Shown here: one piece after another, positions 32,790 through 44,700 of the stretch
How positions within the stretch are numbered: the first letter of the stretch is position 1
Layout: every line of letters begins with the position of its first letter
Assembly (NCBI GenBank): GCA_949317995.1
Contig: OX439043.1
Coordinates: forward strand, 5,758,501-5,822,500
From: Acholoe squamosa
Lineage: Eukaryota; Annelida; Polychaeta; Phyllodocida; Polynoidae
Direction: 5' to 3'
DNA: 64,000 nt
Translations under genes and position numbers: made by a program
The notes under the pieces: model-generated
What the model saw: only the letters and a program-made list of their open reading frames with translations
Told to the model about the DNA's origin: nothing
Database searches by the model: none

Positions 32790-33150
32790 TTCTTACATAC
32801 ACATTTCAATGGAACAGTGTATTGCATTATGAATAGTATAATTTTAAAAGCTATACGGAAGGGTAGAATATACCTTATAGCCAAGATACATACATGAGAT
32901 TATATAGTTGTACATAATGAAATATATAAATTTGGTTAAGTGATTCATAATTATTAACAAGCGTAGCTGTAAAATATGATTGTTTCCTTGGATAAACAAA
33001 ATTACTACCTTAATCTCTAATGTATAAAAGACAGTGCGTATATAAGAAGCACCTATAATTTTAATGCTGTTTTTTTAGTAAATATACCCTTCAACTTGAG
33101 GAAATATTATAAGACGCAGTAGGGAATGTCTTTCATATGTAAGACATTAT
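32790..33150. repeat. Flanking duplication, right copy
   Basis: Partner of 27462-27840, about 85% similar by eye, including the diverged MITE tail ('tatataagaagcacct'). The two copies were probably a tandem pair before the Ngaro-like element landed between them. Its end overlaps the stop codon of the mucin-like gene. Confidence 0.75.
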
Positions 33151-35144
33151 AGACCTGAAGTTGGTCTATATATAGGAGATCTGTTTCTTTTTTTTCGAGC
33201 CTTTAATATTATAACAATGCTTGTTATCATAAGTAAAGGAATGATTACACCAAACGATACAGACACAATAAGAGATGAAGATGCCGTTGAAGAGTTAATA
33301 GAATCGTTTGGAAGAGACTCTCTTGTGCTGTTCATAAAGGCGGGGCTTGAAGTTGACATTTTCTGATCTGTTACTGTATGTGAGAGGGAAGAGCTGTTCC
33401 TTAAGGCGTGGCTTAACGTCGTCAGTTTGTGCTCTCTTGGTACAGCTGAAAGGGGAGAGCTGCTCTTCAAGGCGGGGCTTAAGGTTGACAGCTCCTTATG
33501 GTTTGGTATATAAGAAGCAGGAGTGCTGGGCTGGTCTTCCAGATGAAATCCTTCTCCAGACGCTGAAGACGTTGTTATAGTATCCTCATTTTGATAGTCT
33601 CTTTCTTGAGGAGCAGTTGTGGTTTGCTGTTCAGACGTCTTAATCAAGGTAAGTTTTTCTCTGAAAAGAAAGGTTATATTGTATTAATGTATGACAGGTA
33701 AATTTTGTTATAGAATTAACAGAGATGAAAGTCATTTAGCATGAAAATGCCTGAAATGGTTTGATTTTTACTCTGAAAACCTAGGTTTCTATATGAATGT
33801 ATAGGACCCTTGAATTTTAAAATCCCTGCACAAGTATGAGAAAATGATATTTAGGATTTCTTAAGATATTTCTTTTCAATGACTAGAACAGAGTTAAAGA
33901 AAACATTACAACGTTTATATGGTTTTGGATTCAGGATTTCTTAAGACATTTTTAAGCTCGTAAAGTTTCTTCAGTGACTTGAAAAGATTTAAAGAAAATA
34001 TTTTGACGTTGTTAGCATTTTCGTACAAGTCGTAGTTCATATAAAACAAATTAAAGGGTTATAATAATCAGTAAAAATATAGAAATACCTTGAAGTAGCC
34101 TCTTTTTCAATGATAGTAGATGTATAGGCAGCAGGAGTGGAAGCAGGGATATAGATGGTGCGTCTATACATGATCGAAGTAGGAATATAGGTACTAGGCT
34201 TGAAGGTGGAAGTAGGCTTGTGGATGGAAGTTAATGGGGTTGAAGAAGGCATGTAGACAGTAGGTTTGTAGGTGGTAGTAGACTTATAGATTATAGTAGA
34301 CAGAGTAGAAGTTTTTGTTGTGGTTGATTTTGCTTTCATCAGATGATATTCTGTGAGACGGATATATTTTCCTTCTGTTGGAAGGTAGACATGAGTTTTC
34401 CTGTTAAAATAGAACGTTAACTTTATCAGTGTCAGAGAAAGGATTTAAATATATAACTTTCGATGGAATAGACAATGTGTTATAACAAAATTATACTTAA
34501 AACATTTGATGGTATAGACAATGTGTTATAACAGAATTCTACTAAGATCTCTTTAATAGTATCAGATTTGGCACGGTGCCAGGACAGCATCGAATTAAAG
34601 ATTCTACTCTATGATCTCATATTTTCAACAACACCACTTTTAGCATGGTCTAAAGCCAATGCTGAATACATATTTATTTTTTTAGCTAGCAGAGAAAAAA
34701 GTTAGGAATTTACATTTTACACGTGAGCTCTGATAACAGAAAATTACTCTGAGATTGGTATTTTTGGTTAAGAAATATTATTTTAGAGTGTAAGAGCAGA
34801 AATTTCGACAAATTACTATTCAGTAAAATAGGATAATAAATGCTTTTAAATTACCTGCATGTCCCTGCTTCACAAAAATAGAGAGCAACTTTCGAGGAAA
34901 CTTGCTCTAAGAAAGGGAATCGGTTTCTTCCATACTGTATTTCCTGCGTTTGGTTGTTACTTTGTGTCCTGATTTCTGAAGTGATTAAAGTTTTGTGTGT
35001 CAGTTCCATTTGAATCCAACATGTTAGATTAGGACTCTGACAGGAAATAATGCTATCCTCTAAGAAAGAGCATGAACAATTTTCTTTTGTTCCTACTCCT
35101 AGACAAGCAGGGACAAGAACGAATATTAGCAAATAAGCCCACAT
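33147..35144 (-). CDS. Mucin-like type I membrane protein, three exons
   Basis: Exon 1 (35144-34855) encodes a signal peptide (MWAYLLIFVLVPACLG) and a small Cys-rich domain with seven cysteines and N-glycosylation sequons. Exon 2 (34400-34089) encodes a Thr/Ser/Pro-rich stretch with repeated KPT and YxPS units, as in heavily O-glycosylated stalks. Exon 3 (33660-33147) continues the Ser/Thr stalk with three imperfect repeats of about 21 residues (LSTLSPAL, LTTLSHAL, MSTSSPAF). A transmembrane helix (SLIVSVSFGVIIPLLMITSI) and a short basic tail with a stop follow. Donors and acceptors are canonical, both introns are phase 2, and the total is exactly 371 codons plus stop. No named family is recognised. 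It is likely a surface glycoprotein of the host. Confidence 0.75.
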
Positions 35145-35149
35145 CTTTA

Positions 35150-36480
35150 CTGAGAGCTAGATGACGATGAACTAAAGAATAACCTAGATCTTTCTTTGAC
35201 CTAACTTGTTTAGCTGTAGAAAAAAGTATTAATGTGAGTGAATGAGAAAAGACTGACAATGAGCCTTTAACTAAAAGTAGGGTGAGTCATAGTCTTCTAA
35301 GATAAAATAGATAAGTACCCGTTTCGAGTTTCCATGTCTAAATAACAGCGAAGTAGTTCAGCTTGTTGATGGTATGAGAGGATTTCGCTGAAACTTTGGC
35401 ATCTTTTAGGTCCTAAAAGAAAATAATCCTTGTTTCTTGACATGATTTTCCGCTTTTGAAGCTGTAAATCCTACGTCAGGTCTTAGAATATTATATTCCG
35501 AAGAAGAAGCTTCTGGCAAAGTTAACCCGGAAGTTCAAGTTTATCATACTGGTTCCTGTATAATCTAGTAGTTTTCAAATTTTTTACCTAGCCGTAAGGT
35601 CTCGGACCACCAAAATATTTCTCACTATAATTCATTGTAGCTCAACCACCTTAAAAACCAGCTTATAGTGATTCTAATCGTGCAATATAACTATAAATTT
35701 TTATTTTCATCTTTCATGAATGAAATATAGGTTTGACCAATTCAGTTTTTTTCTGTTGGTTTGCGTGTGCATCTACCTATATTTTGGTCTGAACTGTGCC
35801 TAATGATTCAATAGTGCTCACCAGTTTTTTAATGTCGCCTATCAGCGCTTAACCAAAGGGTCTGTGTGTCATAATTTATATTCTATGATTGTTTTTTTAC
35901 TGTGGATCACTATATGGTGGTCCGAGATCAGGAGGTGGACAGACGTTATACCACCTTATAAATATTTCATTTCCCTGAGACACTCTTCTCGGCTTTCAGT
36001 TGAGTTTTCTTTTGAAATTAATCTTCTTTAAGTTCAGATGATCTCTTTTGAATGTCTTTCAAATTTAACACTCATCCTTGATTAAGCGGTACTGCTCTTG
36101 AACCCTCGTTGGGCAGAAAGAAACACATAGCGGAACCATAAATATTTGATGAGACACGGTAGGAGTAGAGAGGAACCATAAATATTTCATAAGACACGGT
36201 AGGAATAGAAAGAGACATCTAACGGATTAAGTAAGAAACATAAGGCTAAGTAAATTTTGTAAGAAGTAATTTGTATTCGATTGCGGAATATGTCTAAGTA
36301 AAATGCATTTTTCTCTAGAACTATGATATTTTTTTGATAAACAAAAGTATGGTATTCTTTATGTTTTTCATAGAATAAGATAAAATAAATCAGAAAGGTC
36401 TGGATAGGGCTTAAAAGTATGATTTCTTGGAGAAAAAACTACTGCTAAAGATGGTTTTACCTAAAGCGGAAGGTATAGTC
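35150..36480. other. Intergenic region between two divergent genes
   Basis: AT-rich DNA separating the mucin-like gene (minus) from the small plus-strand gene. It probably contains both promoters. The phrase 'ccataaatatt' followed by 'gacacggtagga' occurs twice (about 36136 and 36177). No coding sequence is seen. Confidence 0.45.
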
Positions 36481-36494
36481 AGCCATTTTGTTAT

Positions 36495-37235
36495 AACAGA
36501 GTGACGCATGCATAATGACTTATTGTGTTCGAGGAAAAAACTATGATAATATACTCAGTAATTTTATGTTTCGCGTTCAAGTGAAAAATAAGGTTATGAG
36601 CTGGAAGGTTGTTGTGTTCGAACAGAGATTGAGATAATAACTTATTGCTTTTGTTGAAGGTGTGTTAGATCGTTTAAGTTAAAGCGTTTGAGTGGAAATT
36701 GTCTGATGCGTTCGAGTGGAAATTTGCCTGATGCGTTCGAGTGAAAACTGTAGTAATAAACTGAACTGATGCGTTCAAGTGAAAACTGTAGTAATAAACT
36801 GAACTGATGCGTTCAAGTGAAAACTGTAGTAACAAACTGAATACTGAAATTAGTTGTGTTCGAGTGGAGATTTAATAATGAATCAAAATTTTCTTTTCAG
36901 ATAAAAGAAAAGCAGAACAGGAGAGTAGCATGTAAAACGCTACAGCTTATAATGAACCTAGGAAAAGGAAAACTGTAAGGTAGGTGATTTATATAGTTAG
37001 ACCTTTTTAACTTAACGCTTTCGAGTGGAAACTAAAACGTCAGACTTCAAATTTTATTGTTTCATGCTTTCAATTTTATGCGTTCAAGAAGAAGCTACAG
37101 GTACAAGTTGTTTTATGCGTTAGAGTAAAAATAAATTATTTAATGTTTTCGAGTAAAAACTACAGTCACAAACTAAATATAGTAATTTGATGTGTTTGTG
37201 CGAAAACTGTAGTGAAAAACTAAATGCTTTCACCT
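36495..37235. repeat. Degenerate tandem repeat, unit about 35-40 bp
   Basis: Repeats of 'gcgttcaagtgaaaactgta' and 'gtaataaactgaactgat' occur as near-perfect copies at about 36735-36840 and as diverged copies on both sides. It occupies the region upstream of, and between, the untranslated leader exon and the first coding exon of the 37350 gene. Confidence 0.75.
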
Positions 37236-38249
37236 GCTGCATTTAAAAAATAGACACTATTCAATGCTTCATTTAAGAGAAAGGCTAATAAACTTTAATG
37301 AGCTTAGTTTACTTTTAAGAATTCCTATGTTTTTTGTTTTTAGTGTATCATGAGTGGAGGAAACTCTGTGTCTAACTACGAGGAACATAGAGGAGGACAA
37401 CTAGCAAGGCAAAATATACAGGCGTGTCAAAGATTATTGACCCGTACAAGATTGATAATTAATTATCTGTTCCATGATATTTTCCACATACACAGAGGTA
37501 AATTTATTGACCTAATCTTTATTACTAAATATAAGAAAGAAAAATACTTTTTTTAGTTGAATATAGAAAACCAAGTTCTAATAATTTTTAAATTTATTTA
37601 AAAAAAAAAAAAATTATGTTTTAAGTTTGAGAAGATTCAGATCAGATTTAAACTTCTCATAAAATTTTATTTTTTTTCAGGTTAATACTTGACTCAATAA
37701 TTTAAGAATGACCTTGCTGAATTCGAGCTATATATTAAAGATTTTATGAAATGTTATTTTTCAGGTCAATACTTAATCCAAACTCAATCCGAGAGTGACC
37801 TTACTGAACTTGAGTCAGAAAGTTTTACTGTAAAAAGCAAAGGTAAATTTCATTTGCATTGGATTTTAGTCATAGATAAGGTGAATTGTTATTTAGATTT
37901 TACATTAAAATTTAATCTAAATGAGTTTATAATTAAATGATCATATTGAAAAAAACATTATAATTACTATTATAATGATTTATTATAAATACGATTATAA
38001 TGATTTATAATAATGATGATTATGATTTTATAATGATAATAAGATGATGATATGAAACTGATTAATTTATATATGATGATATGAAACTGATTAATTTATA
38101 TATATAAGTTATATTGAAAAAATAACGATGATTAGATGATGATATGAAACTGATTATATATATAGTGATATAACGCTGATAATTTAAAGAAATTAAGTGT
38201 TTTTTTTTTCTTTTTAGATAGACATCTTGTGCTGTCTTCTTATTTTTGA
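36901..38249 (+). CDS. Small spliced gene, 85-aa protein
   Basis: Coding exons are 37350-37497, 37765-37842 and 38218-38249, with canonical splice sites (donors GTAAAT twice; acceptors TTTTTCAG and CTTTTTAG) and consistent phase 1 joins. The total is exactly 85 codons plus stop. An upstream acceptor at 37341-37343 precedes the ATG by six bases. A probable 5' UTR exon lies at 36901-36979. The protein starts MSGGNSVSNYEEHRGG, has a central amphipathic RLLTRTRLIINYLFHDIF segment and an acidic Ser/Glu middle. No family is recognised. With no signal peptide it is probably intracellular. Confidence 0.6.
37681..37735 (+). pseudogene. Decayed duplicate of exon 2
   Basis: This stretch follows a strong acceptor (TTTTTTTTCAG) and matches the exon at 37765-37815: 'aatacttgactcaataattt' against 'aatacttaatccaaactcaa', then 'gaccttgctgaattcgag' against 'gaccttactgaacttgag'. 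Used as an exon it would hit TAA at once. It has no matching donor at the end. Confidence 0.6.
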
Positions 38250-38264
38250 TTAAGGACTCAGCAC

Positions 38265-38375
38265 CATCAAGGTCGTTCAGTCTGTGTAACATCAAGGTCG
38301 TTTGCAGTTTGCTCTAACATCAAGGTCGTTTACAGTTTACTGCATCATCAAGGTTATTCACAGTTTATTTAGGAC
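38265..38375. repeat. Short tandem repeat, 'catcaaggtcgtt' unit
   Basis: Four copies of 'catcaaggtcgtt' followed by 'cagttt', spaced about 30-35 bases, lie in the 3' UTR of the small spliced gene. Confidence 0.75.
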
Positions 38376-38834
38376 GAAGATCAGCAATATCAAGATTGCT
38401 GATTAAATTTGGATAAGGTTATTATTTTATTTTATTTATTTGCTTACTTGCTTTATGTAGTTGGCTTGTTTCAGTCATTCAGTTAACGTGCTTCAGTTGC
38501 CTTGTTTTAGTTATTCAATAAATTATATAGCTGGCTTGCTTCAATTATGGTTTAATATATCATTCTTTCGGTGTTAACTATTTGGTTTGCATATTTTTTG
38601 GTTTTAATTCTTATGTCAATTCAGTATTACACTAATAATATTGTTTTAATAGCTAGAACGTGCCCTTGTGCTAATTTAGACATAGAGAATTTATATCAGC
38701 TGGGGGCTGTTTTTCCTCGTTCGGCGGAGGGTCCGCATTTAATATGCGGGGGCCATATTTAATCAACGCGGCGTTAGGTGTTTAAGCTCAAAAATATGAT
38801 CAAATATAATTACCAATACGGACTTCCGCGTTCA

Positions 38835-38854
38835 AACGCGGACCTCCGTGTTCA
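38835..38854 (+). repeat. Harbinger subterminal inverted repeat, left
   Basis: AACGCGGACCTCCGTGTTCA, exactly complementary to 48170-48189. The surrounding 'ttcaaacgcgg' and 'ttcaaacacgg' copies suggest binding sites for one of the element's proteins. Confidence 0.65.
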
Positions 38855-39043
38855 AACACGGATTTTTCCTGTTTTTCCTCATTTCATGGAGGCAAATATT
38901 CTGCTCCTTTTTTAGGTTTCTGTGGGTTTTACACGGGGGGGTAGGTGGGTAGGATAAGTAATATATATATCAAATTACAGCTCAACGCGGACCTTTTTCC
39001 TCCGTTTTCACCCCCGTATTTTATTATAATATAAATTAATTAA

Positions 39044-39465
39044 ATGAAAACAGGTCATGACCTCGACCTTGACCTTCATAGGGCGGTTGTTTTGATAGTG
39101 GTCAGAGACAGACACAGAACAGCAGTAATGGGGTTCACTGTACGAGCAAAGAGACAGTACATGAAGAGGGTAGATCCCATGAGCTTCTTTACTGACAAGA
39201 AGTTTCAGGCTCGGTACAGGCTCAGCAAAGAAGTGGTCCGTGTGCTGATAAAAAACTTCGTGGCCACAAGAAAGAGGAAGGTGCTAAGGGCCATACATGC
39301 AGTCCCTCACAGGATACGTGTGAGTACATTCACTTCCCAGGATAAAAAAAAATGATGCCCCAAGACCCAACCAAACCATATGGAAATCTTAGCTATGACC
39401 CCCCACTAAGAAATATAAATTTTATATGCCCAAGGAGCCACCTGACCTAGTAAATCCTGGAATGA

Positions 39466-39519
<54 letters not shown>

Positions 39520-41135
39520 TTTCATGTGCTCCTTCTGTCACAAGAAAATGACTTTCCTCTCTTTCTCTTCTTGCAGTTCTGTATAGCCCTGAGATATTTT
39601 GCGACAGGCGCAAACTACTCAGCAGTAGGAGACTGCCATGGGGTGTCTAAGAGCATGGTGTCTATCAGTGTAGCTGCTGTGTCTGATTACTTCCACGACC
39701 ACTTGGCTGAGTACGTGCACTGGCCTGATCTGGAAACAGAAAAAAACAACAAAGCTGTTGTTTTCCTGCGCGAGAAGAAAAAACCAGGATGTTTTGGCCT
39801 GGTAGACGGGACTCATATCGCCATACACTGCCCCAGGGGTTTAACAGAAGACGAGAACCAGTACTATTGCTACCGGGGTTACTACTCGATAAACACTATG
39901 GTAAGTCATTTTATTTTCTTGAGGAAAAAAAACCAATTTTCCTTTCTTCTCCATAATATTTTAAAGGTAATAACGTGTAAATTCTTGATAATAATTTATG
40001 TTAAAATCAGAATAAAAACAAATTAATCTCTAAAAAAGATTTTTAATTTTCAGATAGTCTGTGACTTCGATGGTCTTATCATGCATGTCAATGCCGCTAA
40101 CCCCGGTAGCTGTAATGACGTATACGTGATGAATGGGTCCCAAATAAAATATCTCGGAGAAAGACAGGACTTCAAGGGACTCTTCTTGCTCGGAGACTCC
40201 GGGTAAATATATTTCTTTTCCTTTCATAAAAATCTTTTTGCCTACTAGACCATTTACTTTCTTTTGCTTTAATATGAGTTTAATTGCATTTCATGTAAAA
40301 TAATGGTTATGATAAAAAATAAATTTCTTTTATCTTTTTTCGTACAGATATGTCCTGACTGACTACATTTTGACCCCGGTCAAGTTTGAGGAAACCGTAG
40401 GAGATGTGCTGTATAACCGGTGGCACAAGAGCACGAGATCTGGGGTGGAAAGAACAATTGGTCAACTCAAGCAGCGTTGGAGGTGAACAAATTTTTTATT
40501 TCTTGGAACAAAACCAAGGTTCTGCCTTTCAACCTTAAAAAGAAAGAGAACACAAGAAGTTTCCCGGATATTTTTATAAATATTCTAACCACTTATCCTA
40601 TTATATATGGCACTTTGCACATGACATATCCAAATAAATATGCGTTAAACTTAATTACTTTTACTGATATCCAACAACAACATCCAGTCACCCGTTCCTT
40701 CATATATTTCCCACATGGCTATTTATCTGTTTATGTAACTGTTTCTACCCAAAATTTTGTACCTTAAGTCACATAACAAATTGTTTTTCAAATTTAACAC
40801 AACAACTTTTTTCCTTCAGATGTCTAGACTCCAGTGGGGGGTACCTATTCCATACACCCAGGAGGGCAGGACAGATAATAGAGACCTGTGTAGCTCTCCA
40901 CAATTGCGCTAAGGTGGGGAGATGTCAACTCCTGCGGGATTATCCAGCCCATGACCAGTTCAGACGTCTGCAGGAACCCATAAACCAGCCTGACAATGTG
41001 GGAGGACAAGCTCGTGTCATGTTCCACAACATGCGGGCTGAGTTCATCCGTGAGTGGTTCCGGCCGGAATTGGAGCCAGCTCGCGCTAGGGCTGCAGTGC
41101 AGCGTTTGGCTTTGCAGCGCTTGCCAGTGCGCTAG
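39044..41135 (+). CDS. PIF/Harbinger (HARBI1-like) DDE transposase, five exons
   Basis: Exons 39044-39319, 39577-39900, 40054-40202, 40348-40482 and 40820-41135 join in frame to 399 codons with canonical splice sites throughout. The DDE_Tnp_4-type nuclease cuts and joins transposon ends. Catalytic residues: Asp169 in GLVDGTHIAI, Asp248 in LLGDSGY and Glu284 in SGVERTIGQLKQRW, with 35 residues between the last two. The N-terminal helix-turn-helix-like part includes ARYRLSKEVVRVLI and FCIALRYFATGANYSAVG. The true start may be a later Met (MGFTVRAKRQY, about residue 29). A (TA)n tract lies in intron 1. The protein is complete and apparently functional. Confidence 0.9.
39468..39515. repeat. (TA)n microsatellite in transposase intron 1
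   Basis: About 48 bases of uninterrupted TA between exons 1 and 2. Confidence 0.95.
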
Positions 41136-41748
41136 GGTAACCAATGTGAACAGGGATGATAGCAGTTTTATAGCACAGAATGTTTAATTGTAATTGTACT
41201 TTGGTTAAAAGACCGACCAATTAGGAGCCTCAAACTTTATGATCAATTTCAAGGATGCTGTAAATATGTGAATTAACCTTTACTATGACAATGAATTTTT
41301 TTTCTAATAAAATGGAAAAGACAAATTATTTCTCCATGTTACCTCTATTTTTATCATGATATATGAGCAGAAACATTAAGTACATGTACTTTCTGATAAC
41401 TCAATAAAGATAACCAGCAACAAACATAAATAGTATAAAAGTAGATAAAACAAAGGAAGCATGCTCCTTATCTAAGGCACATAATGTAATACCTGAGTAT
41501 TGAAATGATCACCGTAACACTGATACGCTTAGCACCCACTGATTGTTCAGTACCTGTCAATGATATGTACATTATACAGTTAAATAACTTTCTGTTATTT
41601 CTCTTAAGAAGTTATACCTTCATCATGCTATGTCCTTAATAGCTACATCATAGAACGAAATGAAAAATAAATTGTACATAAAATACAATTCTTTTTAGCA
41701 ATGACTGACTTTTCTTGGTTATATCTCGCGTTTTGACACAACAGTTTC

Positions 41749-44700
41749 TTATTCTCTGTTTTTCCTTTTTATTTTAATGCGCTGGGATCTTTTAACGGGC
41801 CTGTTATCGTGGTCTCTATCTGAGACAGATCCCTCAGTGTCTGCTTCCGAGGTTCCCCCTTCCCTCCCATAGTTCTTCAATGATTCTAATATAGCCACTG
41901 CTTCTGCCATGGGTACCCGCTGAATTTTCACATCCTGTGGTGCATTGTCCTCTGTCTCTTCTTCCAGCTGCGTTGAGTTTGGTGGAACAGCTGTGTCCTT
42001 TGATGGACAGCTGTCTGTAAGTCCGTCCTGCTGAGACGAGCTCTGTAAGATGCCATCTTCCTGTTGTGGGCTGTTCTGTATCACTACCTCCATTTGAGGG
42101 GGGCTGTGAATGACCTGAACCTCCGGCTGCACTCTGTCCTGTGCTTCAGTATCAACTCCCTCTGATCCCATTACTTCGGCGGGTGTAGTGTCTTCCTGGA
42201 CTAAGACAACCGTAGAAGAGGGCATAACTGAGAAAGAAGGCAACTGGGTCGCGTCAGGCTCGAGACTGGACTGCCGGTTGACCGCTGAAAAAAAAAATTC
42301 CTTTTTTATTTAAAGACTATATATATTTTATAACATTAAGCATAAGAAATGATTTTTAACTGACAGTTTTTCAACTTTGCACTTTAATAAGCTCCATGAC
42401 ATTAATTTCTTTCATAATTCTATTTGTAAAAGAAATAAAAATATATGGAAATTTCTTTTTAACGGACCTGTTGCTGGAATGAGTATTTTATCCGGCTGTT
42501 CGGTGGCCTCTTCAGGGGAACAAGTCTGGTAGAGCTTCGGCTGACCATCTAGAAACCAAAGCAATATAATGAAACCGGTGTGTCATGACATCTTGAACAA
42601 TAAAAATAGATATATTGCTGTAATTAAGGGTTAATATTCTATGTCAATTTTTAAAATATATTTACATCCAAGATGGCATACCTAAAAAAACATTTTAATG
42701 GTGTTTTGCGTATTAAATGTGCTTTTTTTTTAAATGCGTTAAAGATATTTTAATCTACTTACTGACTGGAGGCTCTGGGTGCGTTAAACTTAATTCCAAA
42801 TGTTGAGTCCGATGGTCTACGTGGAAATCTCCATTGTCGCGCGAAGGAGGGAACACAGGTTCAGATGGCTGAGCAGGTGGTTGAGCTGAGTTTGCTGGAA
42901 ATGGAGTAAATGAAAAGAAATTAAACTGGCTGATTTATTAAGAACCGAATTATTTTTAATAGATGATTTTAATGAAATTTTTTTTTCAAGTTCTTTTATT
43001 ATATTGCTGAACCTGGCCGATAGAACATATTTAATAAGAGAAATAGTGAGAGAGAAATAGATGAGAAATAGTCATTGAAAAAAATTAACAAATTACCTTC
43101 TAACACTGCCTTTATGAGGTGCTGGCTGTTTATTCTTTCTTGCGCCGCTGTCAAATGAGACAAATTTGATGTCACTGCAACTAATACCTTGTCTGTTTTC
43201 TCAGCCACCGACAGAGACAGTTCTTGTTCCTTCCTGACCGTGTCAACTGAAATAGAGAGGCTTGCCATATTCTGGCTTAATGTCGTTACAATGTCATTTA
43301 GGTTCACAACAGTCGCATTTATTTTATCATGTGATTTGCTGACCGCTGCAGCAGCCTGAAGTTGTGAATCAGCTATGTCTCCTGCAGCCTTAAAAATTTG
43401 TTTTCCCACATTTTCAAGGCCCTTGGCTAGTTCTACTTCTTTCTTCACACTACGTTCAGCCAATTTCTCCTCTACCTCAAGCATAGTATCCCTGAGCGAT
43501 TTATAATCATCTATGTTGGAATTTTTTATTTGCATTATCCTTTCGTTGTGAGATTTCAATGCTTCCTTCAGGGCTCGCATATTATCTGAGGCCATGTCAA
43601 TTAGATTCTTTTTAAGAGCAGCAGACATTTCACGAGAAGCTTTGTTGAAGCTCTCAGTTATACTCTGAGCCAAGTCTTTTGTTGAGTCTGCTATCTGACC
43701 TTGAGTCTGCATAATTTTTTGAACAAGCTTCTCCTGTTCTTCGCCAATTACTTTGTTTGTCTCCTTTACAACATCTTTTAGGCTATCTACAAGAGCAAAC
43801 ATTTCTTCCTTCCTCTCCTGGGCTTCTTTTTGTTGTATGGCGTCAGTTTCTTGTATGGGGTCAGTCTTTTGGTTCTTTTCTCCCTTTTTGGTGTTAGTTT
43901 TCTTTTGACTGAAGAGTTCCTTCTTGGATTGAGTTTTCTGGTTAACAGCACGCTCTATTTTCTGTAAAGCAGGACTGTTAGGAGTTGTACCTTTGGCTTT
44001 GACAGCCAAACGTGGAGAGCACCTTCTTCCGGCCTGAGAGGTGAAAACTGGAGATTCTTTCTCTTTGTTTTGGTTAGGAGTACTCGTACTGAAAGCTTTA
44101 TATCCTTCAGGAAACTCTGGTTCATCCTCTTCCAGGTCTGGCAGTGATGCATTTATTATCTTCGAGAAAGAAGCCGATCTGCGAAGGCGTGGCCTCTTTG
44201 CAGGTTGGTCAGATATATGTTCAGTATTTATTTCATATTTATTTACCTCGTTATTTATTTCAGTCCCATCTTCCATGGAGTATTCTATTTCTTGGATTTC
44301 TGTTTCTTTTATATTTTGATGAAGTGTGGGTGGAGCTTGCTCTTGTTGACTTACATGATGCTGGGTTTGCAGCATGTCTCCAGGATTTTCTGGCTGATTG
44401 CGGACTGAACGTTCAGGGTAATTAACCACAGGCTGCTTTTGTTGTACAGTATGGGTCGGCTGTGGGTGTGAGCTTCCACTCTGCTGTTGGTACGAAGGAA
44501 CTCCCTGCTGTTGGTACGAAGGACCTCCCTGCTGTTGGTGAGAGCTCCCACCCTGCTGTTGGTACAAAGGACGTGCCTGCTGTTGGCGTGAGCTACTACC
44601 TGGCTGCTGGTAGGACGGACCTCCCTGCTGTTGGCGTGAGCTACCACCTGGCTGTTGGTGTGAGCTACTACATGGCTCTTGGTAAGACGGACGTGCCAGC

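Noticed and set aside
38571-38762. 63-codon plus-strand frame with a hydrophobic start
   Set aside because: Looks briefly like a signal peptide, but it runs into the Harbinger end, has no splice context and no family match.
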